Positions 1 to 9,186 of a DNA stretch of 33,683 nucleotides are shown in pieces. Made by a program: the position numbers and the translations under genes. Positions within the stretch are counted from its first letter, which is position 1; each line of letters starts with the position of its first letter. This DNA is from DASWHR01 sp035541035 (GTDB lineage: Bacteria > Actinomycetota > AC-67), in assembly GCA_035541035.1 (NCBI GenBank), contig DATLFO010000168.1, positions 1-33,683 of the forward strand, in the 5' to 3' direction. The notes beneath the pieces are model-generated. The model searched no databases. It had not been told where the DNA came from and worked only from the letters and a program-made list of their open reading frames with translations.

Positions 1-1419
1 GTACAGGGCCTCGCGGTGGGCGCCGCATCCGTTGTGGCGGTCACGGTTGCCGCATCGCTGACGCTGCTGCCGGCGCTGCTGGGCTTCGCCGGGCAGAAGA
101 TCGAGCTGACTCGCTGGCGCGGCCTGATCGCGGCGGGCTTCGTCGCGATCGCGCTGGCCGGCGTCGGTCTGGACATCACGCCGCTGCTGGTCGGCCTCCC
201 GGTCGCGGCGGTGGTTCTGATCGCGGGCCTGTTCGCCGCTCCGCTCAAGCGCGAGGTCAGGCATCGTTCGCGCAAACCGCTTCGCGAGACCGCGGCGTAC
301 CGGTGGAGCCGCGTCGTTCAACACCATCCGTGGAAGGTTGCCCTGATCTCGTCCGGGGTGCTGATCGCGCTCGCGCTGCCGTTCTTCAGCCTGCGCCTGG
401 CGTTTTCGGACGAAGGCAACTACGGCGAGGAGACCAGCACCCGCAAGGCCTACGATCTGCTCGCCGAAGGATTCGGTCCCGGCTTCAACGGGCCGATGAT
501 CATGGCGGCCGAGATCCCGCGGGGCACCGACCGGGCCGCGTTGCAGGCCGTCACTGATGCCGCACAGCGCGACCCCGGGGTCGCGTTCGTCTCGCCGCCG
601 GTCATCAGCGAAGACTTCAGCGCGGTGCTGTGGCGTCTGATCCCGACGACTGCGCCGCAGGACGAGGCGACCGCCGCGACGGTCCGGCGTCTGCGCACGC
701 AGGTCCTGCCACCGGCCGCGAGCCGCCTTGGCATGGACGTCACCATCACCGGCGCGGTCGCGGTCTCGCAGGACTTCGGGAACTATCTGGGGTCGCGCTA
801 CCCGTACTTCTTCGGCGCGGTGCTGATCCTTTCGTTCCTGCTGCTGATGGCCGTGTTCCGGTCGGTGCTGGTGCCGGTGAAGGCCGTGATCATGAACTTG
901 CTGTCGATCGCCGCCGCCTACGGCGTCGTCGTCGCGCTGTTCCAATGGGGCTGGCTGTCCGCGATCACCGGGGTGCAGCCCGCACCGATCGAGCCGTGGG
1001 CGCCGATGATGCTCTTCGCGATCGTGTTCGGCCTGTCAATGGATTACGAGGTGTTCCTGCTGTCGCGCGTCCGTGAAGAGTGGCGCCGCACCGGTGACAG
1101 CCGCCGCTCCGTCGCCGACGGCCTCGCGGCGACGGCCAAGGTCATCAGCGCCGCGGCCGCGATCATGGTCGTGGTCTTCGGTAGCTTCATCTTGGAGCAG
1201 GATCGCGTGATCAAGCTGATGGGAACCGGCCTGGCGATGGCGATCCTGCTGGACGCGACGATCGTGCGAATGCTGCTCGTGCCGGCCACGATGGAGCTGC
1301 TGGGCGACAAGAACTGGTGGCTGCCGCGCTGGCTCGACAAGATTTTGCCCCGTGTGGACGTCGAGGGAACCGCCACGCCGGTCGATCAGATCGACGAGCC
1401 GGTTACCGGTGTGCGGTAG
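1..1419 (+). CDS. MMPL/RND-family membrane transporter, C-terminal part (5' end outside window)
   Basis: The reading frame is open from base 1, so the gene begins upstream and only its last 472 codons are visible. The visible part starts at the end of the first transmembrane bundle (motif LTLLPALLG). Two further helices follow, then an extracytoplasmic domain (about residues 125-255), then a second bundle containing the MMPL signature FGLSMDYEVFLLSRVREEW and a final helix pair ending LLVPATMELLG. Members of this family export lipids, siderophores or other hydrophobic compounds using proton force; the substrate here cannot be told. The last about 34 bases overlap the 3' end of the convergent DUF559-like gene. 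Family assignment is secure. Confidence 0.93.
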   Translation, partial: VQGLAVGAASVVAVTVAASLTLLPALLGFAGQKIELTRWRGLIAAGFVAIALAGVGLDITPLLVGLPVAAVVLIAGLFAAPLKREVRHRSRKPLRETAAYRWSRVVQHHPWKVALISSGVLIALALPFFSLRLAFSDEGNYGEETSTRKAYDLLAEGFGPGFNGPMIMAAEIPRGTDRAALQAVTDAAQRDPGVAFVSPPVISEDFSAVLWRLIPTTAPQDEATAATVRRLRTQVLPPAASRLGMDVTITGAVAVSQDFGNYLGSRYPYFFGAVLILSFLLLMAVFRSVLVPVKAVIMNLLSIAAAYGVVVALFQWGWLSAITGVQPAPIEPWAPMMLFAIVFGLSMDYEVFLLSRVREEWRRTGDSRRSVADGLAATAKVISAAAAIMVVVFGSFILEQDRVIKLMGTGLAMAILLDATIVRMLLVPATMELLGDKNWWLPRWLDKILPRVDVEGTATPVDQIDEPVTGVR

Positions 1420-2336
1420 GCAGCCAGGCCCGAGCGGATCGCATCGACGACGCCGTCGCGTCGGCGTTTCACGTCTTCGTCGGTGACGTGCAGAATCCGC
1501 CATCCGGCCGACGTCAGCGCGTTGCGTCGTGCCAGATCGCTTTGCCAAACGTCGCGGCCGGCGTGCCAACGGTATCCATCGGCCTCGATGCCGAACATCG
1601 CATCCGGATAGGCGAAGTCGATGAACGCGCGCCGGGCACCGAGCAGGATTTCGCATTGCGGGATCGGCCGAGGCAGGCCGCTGGTGACGATCAGATCGTA
1701 GACGGCGGACTCGAGCGGGCTTTGGAGAAGCGCCGGAAGGCCGTCCCGGTCGGCGGCTGCCGCACGGACGACCTCGATGCCGCGCCGGCCCCGCTGGGCG
1801 AGCGCGTCGGCGCGGCGCATGAGCCGGGGAATCGTAATCAGGCGGCGTCGAAGCGCATCATCCAGCGCCGCGCCGACGGTCGCGTCCGGGACGACCGCGG
1901 CCAGGTCGATCAGCGTGCGTGCCGGCGAGGTCACCGGGATCTCCCCGATGTGCGTGACATCCCGGCGGTGCAGGGCCGAGCGATGAGCGATGAAGTCCCG
2001 GCGGCCGCGATACGTCGGATGCGTGATCTCGACGGCCGCGTCGGAACAGTCGGGGAAGCGCCACAGGCGAGCGGCGGCGCGGTGGGACGCGGCCGAGCCG
2101 GCCCCGGCCGACAGCAGCGCCATGAACATCTCGCTGTTCCACGACAGCGGATGTCCGGCGATTGCGTAGATGCCGTGTCCGACACGCAGCCAGCGGCCCG
2201 CATCGCATCGACGCTGGATCATGCGTGCCGTCGCACCCAGGGGCAGGGCCTGACCACGGCTGAAGACCCCGAACTGGCGTGCGGCGAGCCTCGCGAGCGC
2301 TGCATCAACGGTTTCTGTGGACATTCGAGTACCCAT
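1386..2336 (-). CDS. AbiEi-like antitoxin-domain / DUF559 (PD-(D/E)XK fold) protein
   Basis: A protein of about 316 aa. Its N-terminal third resembles the winged-helix AbiEi-type antitoxin domain found in many actinobacterial proteins (motifs GVFSRGQAL and GRWLRVGHGIYAIAGHP). Its C-terminal 100 residues look like DUF559, a restriction-endonuclease-like fold related to Vsr: FIDFAYPD, then IEADGYRWH, then a W-x(6)-R pattern and GWRILHVTDEDV. The acidic pairs fit a PD-(D/E)XK active site, though no activity is shown for this architecture. No toxin partner lies beside it. An in-frame extension to 2543 runs into the neighbouring transporter gene and looks artificial, so the ATG at 2336 was chosen; the ATG at 2324 is equally possible because neither has a clear ribosome binding site. 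Confidence 0.82.
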   Translation of the reverse strand: MGTRMSTETVDAALARLAARQFGVFSRGQALPLGATARMIQRRCDAGRWLRVGHGIYAIAGHPLSWNSEMFMALLSAGAGSAASHRAAARLWRFPDCSDAAVEITHPTYRGRRDFIAHRSALHRRDVTHIGEIPVTSPARTLIDLAAVVPDATVGAALDDALRRRLITIPRLMRRADALAQRGRRGIEVVRAAAADRDGLPALLQSPLESAVYDLIVTSGLPRPIPQCEILLGARRAFIDFAYPDAMFGIEADGYRWHAGRDVWQSDLARRNALTSAGWRILHVTDEDVKRRRDGVVDAIRSGLAAYRTPVTGSSI

Positions 2337-2415
2337 ACGGTTGCCGAATGACCAAAGAAAGCATGGCGCGGCGGAAACGCCAAAGGCCTGGCGGGAGCTT
2401 CGGCAGGGTTGCGAA

Positions 2416-5160
2416 CTAATGGATGAGTGCGGGCTCCGGCGTGCTCGCGGCATCGGTGCCCAGGTAGGCGGCGATAACGGCGGGATCGCTGCGGATCTCA
2501 GCCGGCGTGCCGGTCGCGATGATGCGACCTTGGTCCAGCACATACATGCGGTCGGACAGGCTCATCACGAACCGAACGTCGTGCTCGACGATCAGAAGGC
2601 TCAGCCCGAGGCCCTCGCGCAGCGCGACTAGCAGCTCGCGCAGCCGGTCGGTCTCGCGCTCGTCCAGGCCGCTCGCGGGCTCGTCGAGCAGAATCAGGTT
2701 GGCGCCGGTCACCAGCGCACGCGCAATCTCGACCATGCGAAGCACGCCGAACGGCAGGTCGCCGCAGCGGGCGTCGAGCACCGGTCCGAGCCCGACCGTG
2801 GCCGCGGCGGCGTGCACGCGAGCGCGGGCGGCCTCCTCGTCCTTCAACGCCTTGTCGGTCAGCAGCAGATGAGAGCCCGGCCCGGTCGTGCCGTGTAGGT
2901 GCGTGGCGACCATCAGGTTGTCGAACACGGTGGATTCTTTGAAAAGCTGGATCGCCTGGAACGTGCGGCCCATACCGAGGGCGGCGCGCTCGTGCACGCC
3001 CAGCGCGGTGACGACCCGTCCAGCGATCGAGACGCTGCCTGCCTGCGGCGAGTTCATCCCACCGATCGCGTTGAACATCGTGGTTTTGCCGGCGCCGTTG
3101 GGTCCGATCAGCCCGACGGTCTCGCCGCGCTCGACGCGCAGCGAGGCCTCACCGACCGCGGTCAGTCCTCCGAAACGCACGGTGATCCCGGAAGCCTCCA
3201 GCGCCGGCGGCGGCGGGCCCTGTCCGTTCGCGGACGGCGGCGCCGCGGCGGCGGGAAGCTGCGGCGGATCAAGCATCGCGCGTGGCGCCTCGACGGCCGA
3301 TCGGCGCGCGAGCAGCTTTCGGACCGGCTCGGCGCGCGCGAGGATCGCGATGAGCAGCAGCCCGCCGGACACCAGCTCGAGGTAGCCGTTGAGGAACGTC
3401 AGGCGGAAGAAGATCTCGTTGAGCGCGGCGAACAGCGCGGCGGCCGCGGCGGCGCCGCCCAGCCTCGTCAACCCGCCGACCGCGGCGATCGCGAGATAGA
3501 ACAGGGACCACTTGAACGAGAATTGATCGGCGTTCGCGGTGCGCTGGTCGATCATGATCAAGTTGCCCGCGATCCCGGCCAGCACGCCCGAGACGGCGAA
3601 CGCGAACAGCTTCGTGCGCGTGACATTGATGCCCATCGAGGCGGCCGCAAGCTCGGAACCGCGGACGGCGAACATCGCGCGGCCGGTACGCGAGTCGCGC
3701 CAGTTTGCGGCCGCCGCGATCGCCAGCGCCGCGCCCGCGAGCGCCACGTAATAGAAGATCCGTCGCTGCGTCAGGTCGAACGAGGGAAAGGCGCCCTCGC
3801 GACCCACGACGGTGTTGCCGATGATCGTCGAGCCCCCCTCGCCGACGAGCCAGGCCTGTTTGAACAGATACGCGTCGGCCATCCATCCGAAGATCAGCGT
3901 CGCGACCGCCAGGTACAGCCCGCGTACGCGCAGCGCGACCACGCCCAGCAGCGCGGCGGCACCGCCCGCGATCGCCGCGGCAATCGGCAAGTTCAGCGGG
4001 AACGGGATCCCGAACTTCTTGACCATCAGCCCGGTCGAGAACGCGGCGAGCCCCACGAACGAGGCCTGCGCGAGCGAGATCTGGCCGACCCAGCCGGTCA
4101 ACACGACGAGCGAGACCGCCGCGATGGTGAAGATCGCGGCCAGCGCGGCGTCGCCGTGCAGCGAGTCGGCCAGCCCGGCCATCGACGACGGGAACGGCAC
4201 CCACGGCCAGGCCAACGCGACCACCAGCGTGACCCACACCCACGGCGAGCGAAGCCGCAGCCGCTTCGGCTTGCGGATCGCGGCGCCACGGCCGCTGTCC
4301 TCCTCGGTGCCCGAGATCTTCTTGCCGCGTAGCGCCATGACGCCGAGCGCCAGGATCGTGAGCACCAGCTGTCCGACGCCCGGCGAGGCTGTGAATCCGC
4401 CGACGACGCCTTGCACCAGGCCCACGATGGCCGCGCCGGCGAGCGCGCCGCCGAGCGATCCGAGCCCGCCCAGCAGCGCCGCGACGAATGCGGGAAGCAC
4501 CTGCCGCGACAGTGTGTAGGGCTCGAGGTTGGTGACGCCGGCGAGCAGCACGCCGGCGGTCGCGGCGAGCGCGCCGCCCAGCGCCCACGCCGCCGAGGTT
4601 GTGCGGTCCGGGTCCACACCCATCAGCGATGCGGCTCGCCGGTTGTCGGCCGCACCGCGCATCGCGAGACCGATGTCGGTGTACTGCAGCATCATCGCGA
4701 TCGATCCCGCGGCGATGAGCGCGACGAGCGCCAGCCCCATCTCGCCGTACTGAAGGATCGAGTTGCCCACGTCGATCGAGCCATCCGGGAAGATCGTGGG
4801 CGCGGCCAGCGGGGCCGTGCCCCAGACGCGCGCGATCAGCGCGACGAGCACGCCGAGCACCGCGACGGTCCCGACCGTCTGGGTGGTCTGCGACTCGCTG
4901 CGAAGCGGCCGCAGCACGCCGCGCTCGACGATCATGCCGAGCACCGCGCCCGAGGCAATCGCCAGCGGCAGCACCAGGAACATGGGCACGCCGGCCTTGG
5001 ACATCGAGTACGCGAGGTAGGCGGGCAGGGTCGCCATCGCGCCGTGCGCGAGGTTGAGGATGCGCGAGGCGCGGTAGATCACCACGATGCCGAGCGCGAA
5101 CATCGAATAGGCGCCCGCCAGTGGCAGCGCCAGCAGGATGCTGGTCAGGATCTTCGTCAC
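2416..5160 (-). CDS. Fused LivH-LivM-LivG-type ABC importer (permease-permease-ATPase in one chain)
   Basis: One 914-aa polypeptide holds three parts of a branched-chain-amino-acid-type importer. Residues about 1-290 are a LivH-like permease (ALGIVVIYRASRILNLAHGA, then GVDPDRTTSAAWALGGALA). Residues about 300-620 are a LivM-like permease (GWVGQISLAQASFVG, LRVRGLYLAVATL). Residues about 660-905 are a LivG-like ATPase with Walker A GPNGAGKTT, Walker B LILLDEPASGLDE and H-loop IVEHD. The ABC signature is LPFGVLRMVEIARAL, where many relatives have a G-Q-Q core. The GTG start at 5160 overlaps the preceding stop as GTGA, giving translational coupling to the binding-protein gene. No LivF gene is attached to this module. 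The substrate is unknown; the family moves amino acids but also organic acids and lipophilic compounds. Confidence 0.92.
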   Translation of the reverse strand: MTKILTSILLALPLAGAYSMFALGIVVIYRASRILNLAHGAMATLPAYLAYSMSKAGVPMFLVLPLAIASGAVLGMIVERGVLRPLRSESQTTQTVGTVAVLGVLVALIARVWGTAPLAAPTIFPDGSIDVGNSILQYGEMGLALVALIAAGSIAMMLQYTDIGLAMRGAADNRRAASLMGVDPDRTTSAAWALGGALAATAGVLLAGVTNLEPYTLSRQVLPAFVAALLGGLGSLGGALAGAAIVGLVQGVVGGFTASPGVGQLVLTILALGVMALRGKKISGTEEDSGRGAAIRKPKRLRLRSPWVWVTLVVALAWPWVPFPSSMAGLADSLHGDAALAAIFTIAAVSLVVLTGWVGQISLAQASFVGLAAFSTGLMVKKFGIPFPLNLPIAAAIAGGAAALLGVVALRVRGLYLAVATLIFGWMADAYLFKQAWLVGEGGSTIIGNTVVGREGAFPSFDLTQRRIFYYVALAGAALAIAAAANWRDSRTGRAMFAVRGSELAAASMGINVTRTKLFAFAVSGVLAGIAGNLIMIDQRTANADQFSFKWSLFYLAIAAVGGLTRLGGAAAAAALFAALNEIFFRLTFLNGYLELVSGGLLLIAILARAEPVRKLLARRSAVEAPRAMLDPPQLPAAAAPPSANGQGPPPPALEASGITVRFGGLTAVGEASLRVERGETVGLIGPNGAGKTTMFNAIGGMNSPQAGSVSIAGRVVTALGVHERAALGMGRTFQAIQLFKESTVFDNLMVATHLHGTTGPGSHLLLTDKALKDEEAARARVHAAAATVGLGPVLDARCGDLPFGVLRMVEIARALVTGANLILLDEPASGLDERETDRLRELLVALREGLGLSLLIVEHDVRFVMSLSDRMYVLDQGRIIATGTPAEIRSDPAVIAAYLGTDAASTPEPALIH

Positions 5161-6593
5161 CGTTTGGGCGCGTCCATGCCGACCCACGGGTCGGCGATCC
5201 AGCCGGTGCGCTCGTCGCGCCACTTCTCGAACGAGCCGTTGTTCATCACGACGCTGAAGGCCTGAACGCTGTTGTTGGCGAAGTGGTTGCCTCGCCGCCA
5301 GCGCAGCGGCTGCGTCAGCCCGTCATCGAGCACGGTCGAGTCGAGCACGTCGCGCAGGCGCTCGCGGGTCAGGTCCGGGCCGACCTGACGCAGCGCCTTC
5401 ACCAGAAGCTGCATACCCAGATACCCGCCCTCGACGAACGGGTTGTTCACGTCCACGGTCGAGGAGTTCGCGCGCAGGTCATTGACGTAGGCGCTCACGG
5501 CAGGCAGGTCGTCGAACGGCGGGATCGGAGGCGTGTAGCCGGTCCAGACCCACAGGCCGTTGCACGGCTGTCCGCACGCGCGCGCGAACGAGTCAACGAA
5601 CAGCGGCTGTGGCCCGCCGGTGCCGCCCGGCTGCATCCCACCGAACGACGCGCCGTCGCGGATCCACTGCAGGGCCGTCGGCGGCTCGAGCAGCATCGCG
5701 ACGAAATCGCAGGGATTGCAACGACCGTTGAACCGGTCCACGTCGTTCTTGTACGAGGGCTGGCCGGCCTCGATGCCGATGTCGGCCTTGATCGCGGCGG
5801 TCGAGCCCATCATCCGGCGGATCGCGCCGCGGAACGCCGAGGCTCCCTCGACCCCGAAGTGGTAGGACTTGTCGTAGACGAGCCCGAACGTCTTGGCGCC
5901 GCGGTCGCGCGCGTTCTTGGCCATCACGTGCATCGTGGTGATCGTGGAGGCGGCGACCGGCCAGACCCACGGGTCGGTGTACTGGCTGATCAGCATGCCG
6001 TCGGCGCCGACCACCGGGATGCCGGCCTTGCTGATGTCGCCGTTGCGGATCGCGGCGTCGAGGCCCTCCGACGATGGCGAGACCGCGAGCGCGAACACGC
6101 CCTCGGAGATGAAGTTGCGGATGAACTGCTGGCCGCGTGCCGCGTCCCAGCCGTCGTCGACCATCTTCAGGTTGAGCAGCCGGCCGCACACGCCACCGCC
6201 GCGGTTGACTTTGTTGACCACGGCCTGCAGCGCGATCGGAACCTCCTTCAGGAACGACGCGCCGATGCCGGTCTTGACGACGGTCGCCCCCAGCTTGATC
6301 GAGGAGTTGGTCACGCCGGTGTCGGTCGCGCCGCCGTTGCGGCCGCGCACGCACTCCAGCGTCTTGCCGCCGCGCACGACGGGCGCGGCGCCGGGACCGT
6401 CGCCCGGATTGGCCGTCGCGCCGGGCGCCGCCGACGGGTCGCCCGGCTGCGACGGGTCTGTCGGCGCACCGTCCTGCCCCACGGTGTAGGTGCGCGTCTC
6501 GGGCTTGGACACGTAGCGGGTCGCGAACGACACCGTCGAGAGCAAAACCACCGCGAGCAGCGCGGGCAAGGCTTTGAAGATCTTGCGCTTCAT
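5157..6593 (-). CDS. ABC transporter substrate-binding protein (type I periplasmic fold), module B
   Basis: A 478-aa exported protein beginning with a short basic n-region and a hydrophobic segment (MKRKIFKALPALLAVVLLS). It has no lipobox cysteine, so it may be released or membrane-held by the uncleaved segment. A Pro/Gly/Asp-rich linker (about residues 42-70) leads to a Leu/Ile/Val-binding-protein-like domain (about 85-460), with TNSSIKLGATV at its start and a typical second lobe (GAKTFGLVYDKSYHFGVEGA). Cysteine pairs such as CNPC and CGQPC suggest disulfides. The ATG at 6593 overlaps the previous stop as ATGA and has a GGGAG site upstream. Its position just before the fused permease/ATPase makes it that importer's binding protein. 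Confidence 0.9.
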   Translation of the reverse strand: MKRKIFKALPALLAVVLLSTVSFATRYVSKPETRTYTVGQDGAPTDPSQPGDPSAAPGATANPGDGPGAAPVVRGGKTLECVRGRNGGATDTGVTNSSIKLGATVVKTGIGASFLKEVPIALQAVVNKVNRGGGVCGRLLNLKMVDDGWDAARGQQFIRNFISEGVFALAVSPSSEGLDAAIRNGDISKAGIPVVGADGMLISQYTDPWVWPVAASTITTMHVMAKNARDRGAKTFGLVYDKSYHFGVEGASAFRGAIRRMMGSTAAIKADIGIEAGQPSYKNDVDRFNGRCNPCDFVAMLLEPPTALQWIRDGASFGGMQPGGTGGPQPLFVDSFARACGQPCNGLWVWTGYTPPIPPFDDLPAVSAYVNDLRANSSTVDVNNPFVEGGYLGMQLLVKALRQVGPDLTRERLRDVLDSTVLDDGLTQPLRWRRGNHFANNSVQAFSVVMNNGSFEKWRDERTGWIADPWVGMDAPKR

Positions 6594-9160
6594 CGTGCTC
6601 CCACGTGCCGTCGACGCAGGATCAGGTAGGCGGGCAGCCCGAGGAACAACCACAGCGCTCCCAGCAGGAGCGCATCCTTCGGCTTCGCGAGCGCGAGCGC
6701 CGAACCCGCGGCGATGCGGCGCACGAAGGTCTCGGTGACGGTCTTGGTTCCTTTGACGACCGGCGCCGGCGGCGGCGGGACCGGTGCGTCGACCGTCGGC
6801 TCGACGGTGGGGACCGGCTCGACGGACGGCTCGGGCTCGGGCTCCGGCTCCGGCGCATCCTGGCCGAGCAGGTAGATGCCGTAGTGAGACTCGGCCTGCA
6901 CGCCCGCGAGCTGAACGACCTGACGGCTGCGGCCGGCGCGGCCGTCGGCGAAGAACGTGACCTGCATCCCGGTGACCTCGGGCGCGTCGTCATCGTTGAG
7001 CGTCTTTTCGGCGTAGCCCCGGAAGGTCTCCTTCTGCACGACGGCCTGATAGCCGCGCTTCGAGCCGCCGAACCACGCGGTATCGGGCGAGGGGAACTCG
7101 ACCTTGACCTGGCCCGGCAACGCCTGCTCGATCGCGGCTGCGACGGCCTGTGGGCGGCACAGCTCGCATGTGAAGTCCACGGTCCCGTTTCCGTCGGTGT
7201 CGATGCGCACGTTCTCGATGAAACGTTCGAACGAACCGGCGGCGGTGCCCGGCCGTCCCTTCGCGCGCGTGAGCGCCTCGGCACGGATCTCTCCGATGCG
7301 CACGCGGTTTCCGATCGACACGTCCTGCACGACCGCGATGGCGCGGGCGACCAGGCCGTCGCGCTCGTTGCGCGAAACGTTCCCGAACGCGACCAGGGCG
7401 CGGGTGGACAGCAGCGCGCCCTCGTCGGTGGCCGAGCCGGTCAGCGCCGATGCCCCCGTCACCGACGTCGCATCGAGGTCGCAACTTGCCGACGAGCCCG
7501 CCTCGTTCTTCGATTCGGGCCGGCCGGCGTCGTCGCGGCACTCGGCCGCGGGGAAGGGCCAGGCCCGGCCGGCGCGCTCGGCGTCGCGGAGCGTGCCCGC
7601 GTCCGCGTGGCCGAACGATGCGGCGGCCTCCGACGAAGCATTGCCGATCGAGACGTTGTGCACGCGCGCGGCGTACAGGTCGCGGTTGGACTGGTCGAGT
7701 GGAACCGTCGCGACCGCGGCGGCCGCGGCGTCGAAGCCGCGGTCCTCGGGCGAGAACTGTCCGAGCGCGAGATTCCAGACCATGCGCTGCGCGCCGCCCG
7801 TGGTGAGCGCGCGCATCGCGAACGCGCGCGCACCGCCGGTGTAGTTCACGTCGGTCACGCCTTTTCGCTCGGCGACGTCGGCGGTGAGCGCGTCGGGATC
7901 GCCGGGCGGCGGGTCCTTGGACACGCGGATGGTGTCCTTCAGGATCAGGTACTCGGTGGATTGGCCCTGCGGGTTCTTCACGAACGGGCTCGGCAGGAAG
8001 ACGCGACGGGTCACCGGATCGACGTGAATCGAGCCGATCACCTGTCCGGCGAGCTCGCGGAAGAGCAGGCCGGCGGGCAGGGGAGTGCGGCGCGCGTCGG
8101 CGATCAGGAAACCCGCGGGCGTCTCCATGTAGAGCCGTCCGGTCGCGGGATCGATGCCCATCGCGTAGTCGCTCGCGCCCACGCGGTTGTCGCCCGAGGC
8201 GATCACGCCGAGAAACGACGAGCGCAGCCCGTCGAAAACCCACGCGCCGCGACCCGCACCGCCGTTGGTGGTCAGGAAGAAGACCCGGTCGGATCCCGCG
8301 TCGAACTGGGCCGAGAGCGGACCGGGCACGCCGGGGAAGACCTCGACGCCGGCCGGGCCGGCGGCGGTCAACGTCACGCGCAGCACCTGCGCCTGCACGT
8401 TGCCCGGCCCGTAGCAGGTCACGTAGATGGTGCCGGGACGCAGCCGGCTGCGCGCGAGCACGGGCGCGTACTGCATGTCCTGCGCGTTGAAGCAGTCGTC
8501 GAGCAGATACTCGAAGCGGCGAGTGCCGTCGAGGGCACGCTCCTCCAGCCACAGACGCGTACGGCCCATCACCTCGGTCGGGGCGCGCGTCAGCAGGTAG
8601 ACGGTCTTGCCGCCGTCGTGCGTGGCGAGCGCGAGCGGAAAGCGCGTCGAGCCCGGCCACAGCTGCGGTCCCTGCGTGACCTTCTTGGTGCGAAGGTCGA
8701 TCCAGATCAGCCGGTGCGCCTCCAAGCGAAGCTGGGGATCGACGGTGCGCTCGATCGCGATGATGCGGCGGGTGGACTCCTCAAGCCGCCATTGCCATTC
8801 GGTCGGACCCGAAGTGGTGACGGCCGGCATCAGCTCGGGGATCTCGGTCGTGGAGAGCAGCTTGAGCGAGTCGAGGTCAACCTCGAACAGCAGCATTCGT
8901 CCCTCGCGCAGCGACGCCTGCCATCCGCGGCGAGCCTTGGCCTCGATCAGGATGTTGCCGTTGGCGGCGATCGAGTCCAGGCCGGTACGGCGATCCAGCG
9001 TTCCGACGGTCCGCATCCCCCCGTCCGCCGTGGCCGGTGCGTCCGGCAAGGCCGTGAACACGGCAGGCGCGACCACGGCGACCACGACGAGCCGAAGCAA
9101 AGCGCGGCGAACCCGGAGGCGTGGCGCCCCCGGGTTCGCAGCCTTCCCGATTCCCTGCAT
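6590..9160 (-). CDS. Large exported, membrane-anchored surface protein with propeller-like N-terminal region; function unknown
   Basis: An 856-aa protein not assigned to a named family. A signal peptide with a basic n-region spans about residues 1-44 and ends near ATADGG. Residues about 48-400 have repeated short strands alternating with phrases such as WIDLRTKKV and IDPATGRLYM, as in YVTN/WD-type beta-propellers. The middle contains NVSIGN, DVSIGN and FGNVS phrases and a DTDGNGTVDFTCELC stretch with paired cysteines. A Pro-Glu spacer (PEPEPEPEP from about residue 770) precedes a single transmembrane helix (about 829-848) and a basic tail RRRHVGAR, so the bulk should face outside. The ATG at 9160 has a GAGAGG site; the longer in-frame upstream extension overlaps the previous gene and was not used. 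Its stop overlaps the binding-protein start, so it belongs to the importer operon and may capture or present substrate (inference). Confidence 0.8.
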   Translation of the reverse strand: MQGIGKAANPGAPRLRVRRALLRLVVVAVVAPAVFTALPDAPATADGGMRTVGTLDRRTGLDSIAANGNILIEAKARRGWQASLREGRMLLFEVDLDSLKLLSTTEIPELMPAVTTSGPTEWQWRLEESTRRIIAIERTVDPQLRLEAHRLIWIDLRTKKVTQGPQLWPGSTRFPLALATHDGGKTVYLLTRAPTEVMGRTRLWLEERALDGTRRFEYLLDDCFNAQDMQYAPVLARSRLRPGTIYVTCYGPGNVQAQVLRVTLTAAGPAGVEVFPGVPGPLSAQFDAGSDRVFFLTTNGGAGRGAWVFDGLRSSFLGVIASGDNRVGASDYAMGIDPATGRLYMETPAGFLIADARRTPLPAGLLFRELAGQVIGSIHVDPVTRRVFLPSPFVKNPQGQSTEYLILKDTIRVSKDPPPGDPDALTADVAERKGVTDVNYTGGARAFAMRALTTGGAQRMVWNLALGQFSPEDRGFDAAAAAVATVPLDQSNRDLYAARVHNVSIGNASSEAAASFGHADAGTLRDAERAGRAWPFPAAECRDDAGRPESKNEAGSSASCDLDATSVTGASALTGSATDEGALLSTRALVAFGNVSRNERDGLVARAIAVVQDVSIGNRVRIGEIRAEALTRAKGRPGTAAGSFERFIENVRIDTDGNGTVDFTCELCRPQAVAAAIEQALPGQVKVEFPSPDTAWFGGSKRGYQAVVQKETFRGYAEKTLNDDDAPEVTGMQVTFFADGRAGRSRQVVQLAGVQAESHYGIYLLGQDAPEPEPEPEPSVEPVPTVEPTVDAPVPPPPAPVVKGTKTVTETFVRRIAAGSALALAKPKDALLLGALWLFLGLPAYLILRRRHVGAR

Positions 9161-9186
9161 CGGGTTCCTCTCGCCTTTGGTTGTGG

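Noticed and set aside
1386..2336. Active type IV toxin-antitoxin pair
   Set aside because: Only an AbiEi-like N-terminal domain fused to DUF559 is present; no AbiEii-like nucleotidyltransferase toxin lies nearby.
2899..4332. 477-codon open frame on the plus strand
   Set aside because: Antisense to the fused transporter, with repetitive RDRRG/QRDH content and no recognisable domain.
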